From assembly GCF_019375475.1 (NCBI RefSeq), contig NZ_JAHXGQ010000014.1:62001-126000 (forward strand): a stretch of DNA of 64,000 bases, given 5' to 3'. Position 1 is the first letter of the stretch. Each line of letters begins with the position of its first letter. The notes under the pieces were generated by a model, which searched no databases, was not told the origin of the DNA, and saw only the letters and a program-made list of their open reading frames with translations. The position numbers and the translations under genes were made by a program. Positions 59,766 through 64,000 of the stretch are shown here, one piece after another. This stretch comes from Saccharothrix obliqua (GTDB taxonomy: Bacteria > Actinomycetota > Actinomycetes > Mycobacteriales > Pseudonocardiaceae).

Positions 59766-60893
59766 TCACAGGTGCCAGCGGACCGCGTGCCGCGCACCTC
59801 CCGGGACCTCGGTGGAGCCGACCGCCACGCCGTGGTCGTTGACGTCGTGCGCGCCACCGCTGACGCCGCCGAGAGTCGGCAGCCGCGTGCCGTCCTCACC
59901 GTCGCGCCCCCAGGCCATCGCGTGCACCACCCGGCCGCCACCCCTCGTCGCGCCCACGGTCACGCCCCGGCGGCTGACGGCGGCGATCTGGAAGTCGAGG
60001 GACAGGAACTCGGGTGCCGTGGTGCCCGGGAGCCAGCGGCAGCCGTGCATCCGGCCCCGGTCGGAGCGGTAGCCGAGGACCGTGCCGTCGTCGCCGACAC
60101 CGGTCGCGCGGAGGTCGGCGCCCAGGTCGTCGACTTGGCCGCCCGGCCGGAAGCGGGTGGCGTGGCGGCGGCCGTCGCGGTCGACGACGGTGGCGGCGAT
60201 GACGCCGGCGTCGTCGATGCCCGCGGCGAAGCCCCTGTTCGAGCCGTCGAACGTCAGCGGCGTGACACTGCCGTCGGGCGCCCAGACCACCGGGTGGAGG
60301 TCGGCGACCGAGCCGTGCCCGCCGGAGTAGCCCACGATGCGCCCCGCGCGGTTGATGTCGATCGCCTCGGAGGTCGGGTCGCCGGGCAGCTCGGCCAGCC
60401 GGACGAGCCTCCCCGAGCGCTCCCACGCGACCGCGTGCTCCTCGGTGCGGTCGGCGTTGGCCGAGACGCCGACCACGGTGCCCGCCTCGTTGACCGCCGC
60501 CGCGCGGCTCTCCACGTGACCCGGCAGCGGCGGCAGCGCCTCGATCACGTGATCGACCCAGCGGACCGCGTGCAGAGGCCCGTTCCCGGTGTAGGAGTGC
60601 CCGTACACCACACCGGAGTCGCTGATGCCGTCGGCGGAGCTTTCCTCGTCGCCGGGCAGCGTGCCGAGGTCGGTGATCCGGTTGTCGCGGGACCACGACA
60701 CCGCGTGCGTCAAGCCGGTCCCGGTGTTCGCGTAGCCGACCGCGGTGCCCGCGTTGTCGACCGCGGCGGCGGAGCTGCGGTCACCGCCGGGCAGCAGGCC
60801 GAGGTCGACGGCCCGCACGGCGGCGGACGCGGGTGCGGGAACCGCCGTGAGGGCGAGCACGACGGCGGCGGTGACGCTGAGCAGTCGGCGCAT
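59766..60893 (-). CDS. Secreted HAF-repeat protein
   Basis: A 375-residue exported protein with a signal peptide (cleavage near 'PASA') and about eight repeats of the HAF/beta-propeller type, seen as 'DLGLLPGG', 'DLGTLPGDEESSADGISDSG', 'AAAVNEAGTVVGVS', and 'DVNDHGVAVGS'. The function of this group is unknown. The second ATG (60893) has better spacing from GTGAGG than the first (60896). Confidence 0.75.
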   Translation of the reverse strand: MRRLLSVTAAVVLALTAVPAPASAAVRAVDLGLLPGGDRSSAAAVDNAGTAVGYANTGTGLTHAVSWSRDNRITDLGTLPGDEESSADGISDSGVVYGHSYTGNGPLHAVRWVDHVIEALPPLPGHVESRAAAVNEAGTVVGVSANADRTEEHAVAWERSGRLVRLAELPGDPTSEAIDINRAGRIVGYSGGHGSVADLHPVVWAPDGSVTPLTFDGSNRGFAAGIDDAGVIAATVVDRDGRRHATRFRPGGQVDDLGADLRATGVGDDGTVLGYRSDRGRMHGCRWLPGTTAPEFLSLDFQIAAVSRRGVTVGATRGGGRVVHAMAWGRDGEDGTRLPTLGGVSGGAHDVNDHGVAVGSTEVPGGARHAVRWHL

Positions 60894-60896
60894 CAT

Positions 60897-61181
60897 GTCC
60901 TCACGCTAACGCCGCCCGCGAACCGCCGGAAGTGACCACAAGACGGCACTGCCGCGACCCCGCTCGGAGCAGGATTCCCCACGACGCAAGGGATTCCGCG
61001 TGACGAGGCCGTCGCTGTCGACGGGTGGTAGGCTCGCGGCGTTCTCCGCCTTGTCGGCGTTCACCCTCCGGCACGCGCTCCGACGTTCGAGTCGGCTGTT
61101 CCGGCGTGCGCTTCCCCCGCTGACTGACCCGTCAACCTGTGGCGGCTCCGGGTCGCCACGTGTGTGAGAGGTGGTCGGTCG
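60897..61181. other. Divergent intergenic region
   Basis: These 285 bases separate the divergent HAF-repeat and MFS genes. A TAGGCT at about 61027 could be a -10 element for the plus strand. I see no gene, repeat or structured RNA. Confidence 0.35.
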
Positions 61182-62324
61182 ATGAGCGCACGCACCGGGC
61201 AGCGGTGGGCGTTGATCGCGGTGGCGCTCGGCGTCTTCTGCGTCCAACTGGACTCGTTCGCGTTGAACCAGGCCCTTCCCGCGATCGGGAGCGCGTCGGG
61301 TGGTGGCTCGCCCGACGTGCGGTGGGTGGTCAGCGCCTACCTGCTCGCGGTGGGTGTGCTGATGCTCGGCGGTGGCGCCCTGGCGGACCGGCTGGGCCGC
61401 CGACGCGTCCTGCGCGCGGGTCTCGGCCTGTTCGGGGTGGCGTCGGCGGTGTGCGCGGTGTCGCCCGGACTGGCCGTGTTGGTGGCGGGCCGGGTGGTGC
61501 AGGGCGCGGGTGGGGCGCTGCTCATGCCGGCGGGTCTGGCGCTGCTGTCCGCGGTCGGTCCGCCCGAGCGGCGCGGGCGGGCGGTCGGCGTCGCCCTCGG
61601 GCTGGGCGGTGTGGCCACCGCCGCGGGGCCGTTCGCGGGCGGGGTGCTGACCGACGTGTTCGGCTGGCGGTCGGTGTTCTGGCTCAACGTGCTGGTCGTG
61701 GCGGTGGCGGTGGTCGCCGCGTCGCGTGCTCCGGAGTCCCGGGGTGCGCGGGGGAGCGGGCCGAAGTTCTCGTTGGCGCGCAACGGTTCCTTCGTCGCGC
61801 TGACCGCGGCGGGGATGGTCGCCAACGCGGTGACCGTGGTGTTCCTCTTCGTCGTTCCGCTGACGCTGCACCGGGTCTGGTCGCTGGACGCGACCACCGC
61901 CGGGTTGGTGTTCCTGCCGTCCGCCGCGCTGATGGCCGTGGCGGGGCCGGTGGCGGGCGGTGTGGCGGTTCGTCGCGCGGTACCCGTCATGGCGGCGTGC
62001 CTGACCGTCGCGGCCTCGGCCACGGCCACTCTGCCGCTGATGGGCACGTTGCCGCTCTACGCCGCGGTCGGCGCGTGCGCCGCGGCGGCTCTCGGGGTGG
62101 CCAACGCGTTGACGTTGGTCGCCACGCAAGCGGTGGTGCCGCCCGAGCGCGCGGGCGGGGGTTCCGGGATCACCAAGGCCGCCGTCACCGTCGCGGCAGG
62201 CGTCGGCGTCGCGCTGACCGGTCCGGTGAACACCGGCACGGCGGTGTTGACCACGGCGGCCTGCGGCTGCCTCGTGGCGGCGGTCGTGCTGGTGCTCTGG
62301 TGGCGTCGCCGACCGGTGGTGTGA
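61182..62324 (+). CDS. MFS transporter
   Basis: A 380-residue major facilitator with about 11-12 hydrophobic segments. 'GGALADRLGRRRVL' is motif A and 'VVQGAGGALLMPAGLALL' motif C-like of drug:proton antiporters. It is shorter than the exporter near the apoprotein gene. ATG 61182 follows GAGAGG. There is no direct link to the cluster, though a second exporter role cannot be ruled out. Confidence 0.85.
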   Translation: MSARTGQRWALIAVALGVFCVQLDSFALNQALPAIGSASGGGSPDVRWVVSAYLLAVGVLMLGGGALADRLGRRRVLRAGLGLFGVASAVCAVSPGLAVLVAGRVVQGAGGALLMPAGLALLSAVGPPERRGRAVGVALGLGGVATAAGPFAGGVLTDVFGWRSVFWLNVLVVAVAVVAASRAPESRGARGSGPKFSLARNGSFVALTAAGMVANAVTVVFLFVVPLTLHRVWSLDATTAGLVFLPSAALMAVAGPVAGGVAVRRAVPVMAACLTVAASATATLPLMGTLPLYAAVGACAAAALGVANALTLVATQAVVPPERAGGGSGITKAAVTVAAGVGVALTGPVNTGTAVLTTAACGCLVAAVVLVLWWRRRPVV

Positions 62325-62431
62325 CGACGGACACGTGCATGGGATCGGGTGGGATGTCAAAACGGCGGCATCCGGTCCGACGAACCGGTGGCGAGCCCGG
62401 ACGGGGCTCGTGGACCCACGAGGAGCACTTG

Positions 62432-62803
62432 GTGAAGTTCCTGATCAGCATGCACATCAACCCGGCCGTGCTGGACGCGTTGACCGACGAGGAGCGGGCG
62501 GCGCTCGGCGCGGGCCACGGCGAGTTCATCGAGGAGGTCAAGCGATCCGGTGAGCTGATCGCCATGCAGGCGCTGGTCGACCCGTCGCAGGCGGCGGTGG
62601 TGTCCGTGCGCGATGGTCGGCCGGTGGTGACCGACGGGCCCTTCCTGGAGGCCAAGGAGCACCTGGGCGGCTTCTACCTGGTCGACTGCGAGGACAAGGC
62701 GCGGGCGGTCGAGCTGGCGACGCGGATCCCGGACGCCGCGATCGAGGGACTGGGGGTCGAGGTGCGACAGGTGATGTTCGCCGACGGACAATTGGAGGCG
62801 TGA
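62432..62803 (+). CDS. YciI/DGPF-domain protein
   Basis: A 123-residue protein with the family signature 'VTDGPFLEAKEHLGGFYLVDC' in parts: DGPF followed by EAKE. Genes for such small proteins are regularly paired with ECF sigma factor genes of the SigJ-like/DUF6596 type, as here (GTGA overlap with the next gene). Its own role is not established. GTG 62432 has AGGAG 6 bases upstream. Confidence 0.85.
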   Translation: MKFLISMHINPAVLDALTDEERAALGAGHGEFIEEVKRSGELIAMQALVDPSQAAVVSVRDGRPVVTDGPFLEAKEHLGGFYLVDCEDKARAVELATRIPDAAIEGLGVEVRQVMFADGQLEA

Positions 62804-64000
62804 CCCCACCCGCCGTCGTGGACCTGCTGCGTGAACTCGCGCCGCAGGTCCTCGGCGCGCTGGTGCGCCGGCACGACCGGTTCGAGGGGTGCGAGGACGC
62901 CGTGCAGGAGGCCGTCCTCGCCGCCGCCGTGCAGTGGCCGGTCGAGGGGCTGCCGGCGAACCCGCGCGGCTGGCTGCTCACGGTCGCGTCCCGGCGGTTC
63001 GTCGACCAGGTGCGCAGCGACCACGCACGGCGCGCGCGGGAGGCGGCGGTGGCCGCCGAGGTGCCGCCGGGGGAGGTGCCCGACACCGACGACACGCTCG
63101 TCCTGCTGTTCCTGTGCTGCCACCCGGCGCTGACCGAGGCGTCCCGGATCGCCCTGACGCTGCGTGCGGTCGGCGGCCTGACCACGGCCGAGATCGCCCG
63201 CGCGTTCCTGGTGCCGGAAGCCACGATGGCGGCCCGGATCAGCCGGGCGAAGCAACGCGTGCGGGCCGCGGGTGGTTCGTTCGGCCCGCCGGTCGGCGAG
63301 GAGCGCGTGGAGCGGCTGCGTGCCGTCCTGCACGTGCTCTACCTGATCTTCAACGAGGGCTACACCGCCTCCTCGGGCCGCGAGTTGCACCGGGCCGACC
63401 TGGCACGCGAGGCGATCCGGCTGACCAGGGCGGTGCACGCGCGGCTGCCCGCGGACAGCGAGGTGACCGGGCTGCTCGCGTTGATGCTGCTGACGCAGGC
63501 GCGCCAGGCGGCCCGCACGACGGCGACCGGCGACCTGGTGCCGCTGGCCGAGCAGGACCGGGCCCAGTGGGACCGCGAGCTGATCGAGGAGGGTGTCCTG
63601 CTGGCCAAGGCGTCGCTGGCGGGTCCGGCGCTCGGGCCGTACCAGGTGCAGGCCGCCGTCGCCGCCACGCACGCCGACGCGGCCTCGGCGGGTGAGACCG
63701 ACTGGGCGCAGGTGCACGCCCTCTACCTGGTCCTGGAGCGGATCGCGCCGAACCCGGTGGTCACCCTCAACCGGGCGATCGCGCTCGCCGAGGTGCGTGG
63801 TCCGGCCGCCGGGCTGGCGCTGCTGTCCACACTGGACGGCGACGGGCGGTTGGCCGAGCACCACCGGCTGCTGTCCGTGCGGGCGCACCTGCTGGAGAAG
63901 GCCGGTGACGTGGCGGGCGCCCTCGCGAACTACCGCCGCGCCGCGAAGGCCACCGCGAGCATCGCCGAGCAGCGTTACCTGGAGTCCCGCGCCGCCCGGC
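62800..64000 (+). CDS. ECF sigma factor with C-terminal TPR-like domain (3' truncated by window)
   Basis: About 400 codons are visible before the window ends. Region 2 ('PRGWLLTVASRRFVDQVRS') and region 4 ('TTAEIARAFLVPEATMAARISRAKQRVR') mark an ECF sigma factor, and the following helical part ('YLIFNEGYTASSG', 'LNRAIALAEVRGPAAGLALL') is the DUF6596/TPR-like extension of the ECF41/42-like groups. It is coupled to the DGPF protein gene. The reading frame runs off the right edge, so the end is unknown. Confidence 0.9.
   Translation, partial: MTPPAVVDLLRELAPQVLGALVRRHDRFEGCEDAVQEAVLAAAVQWPVEGLPANPRGWLLTVASRRFVDQVRSDHARRAREAAVAAEVPPGEVPDTDDTLVLLFLCCHPALTEASRIALTLRAVGGLTTAEIARAFLVPEATMAARISRAKQRVRAAGGSFGPPVGEERVERLRAVLHVLYLIFNEGYTASSGRELHRADLAREAIRLTRAVHARLPADSEVTGLLALMLLTQARQAARTTATGDLVPLAEQDRAQWDRELIEEGVLLAKASLAGPALGPYQVQAAVAATHADAASAGETDWAQVHALYLVLERIAPNPVVTLNRAIALAEVRGPAAGLALLSTLDGDGRLAEHHRLLSVRAHLLEKAGDVAGALANYRRAAKATASIAEQRYLESRAAR

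Overview
The window is very GC-rich and gene-dense, with long runs of genes joined by 4-base ATGA/GTGA stop-start overlaps and frequent GTG starts. This points to an actinomycete; the gene families suggest the Pseudonocardiales/Streptomycetales range, but there is no rRNA or core marker to fix the genus. Almost everything from about 0.75 to 57.2 kb looks like one large specialised-metabolite gene cluster. From about 57.4 kb onward the genes look like ordinary chromosomal neighbours (secreted repeat proteins, GNAT, MFS, YciI plus ECF sigma). Only 745 bases lie left of the first cluster-like gene, so the left border is not resolved.

Layout: (1) 0.7-6.5 kb, acyl-CoA chemistry resembling side-chain beta-oxidation: a luciferase-like monooxygenase, a pair of acyl-CoA dehydrogenases, a thiolase and a CaiB-type CoA-transferase. 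(2) 6.6-15.4 kb, a highly reducing type II polyketide synthase: ketoreductase, two FabZ-like dehydratase subunits (one without the catalytic His), ACP, two ketosynthase/chain-length-factor-like pairs, an alpha/beta hydrolase, a double-hotdog protein and a DsbA-fold isomerase. (3) 15.4-20.0 kb, a class II aldolase, an AMP-ligase fused to a cytochrome P450, and a sugar ketoreductase. (4) 20.2-32.4 kb on the minus strand, a sugar C-methyltransferase, an aryl-acid AMP ligase, a secreted apoprotein of the neocarzinostatin/kedarcidin family, a 14-TM exporter, an MIO-type tyrosine aminomutase, a C-A-PCP NRPS and a free condensation protein. (5) 32.7-52.3 kb on the plus strand, one long coupled operon: a SagB-like double nitroreductase, acyl-CoA dehydrogenases, AMP ligases, ACPs, a DapB-like reductase, a KS-AT-KR-DH-ACP polyketide synthase, a hydroxymalonyl-ACP cassette (FkbH type), a thioesterase, an ACT-domain protein and a P450. 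(6) 52.7-57.2 kb, an AraC-type regulator, a free PCP, an SgcC3-like flavin halogenase and two deoxysugar genes.

How they may work together (inference): tyrosine or an aza-analogue is converted to a beta-amino acid by the aminomutase, loaded on a carrier, chlorinated, and joined by a condensation enzyme to another building block. The type II system makes a polyene or cinnamoyl-like acyl group. The PKS uses a hydroxymalonyl unit. A C-methylated deoxysugar resembling mycarose is made in part here. The exported product may be held by the apoprotein. The beta-tyrosine, halogenase, apoprotein and exporter genes are the accessory kit of 9-membered enediyne chromoproteins, and the mature apoprotein matches my memory of the kedarcidin apoprotein very closely. 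Yet no enediyne PKS (PKSE) or associated enediyne core gene is visible in the window. Either the enediyne core genes lie left of the window or elsewhere, or this is a chromoprotein-type system built around a different, non-enediyne chromophore. That is the main point worth testing.

Structural oddities: at three places the end or start of a gene has been tandemly duplicated (10.84-10.93 kb, 34.13-34.51 kb with a 125-bp period, 57.14-57.42 kb with a period of about 40 bp). There are SARP-like 11-bp iterons in front of the apoprotein gene although no SARP gene is seen. Two condensation domains both lack the second His of their HHxxxDG motif.
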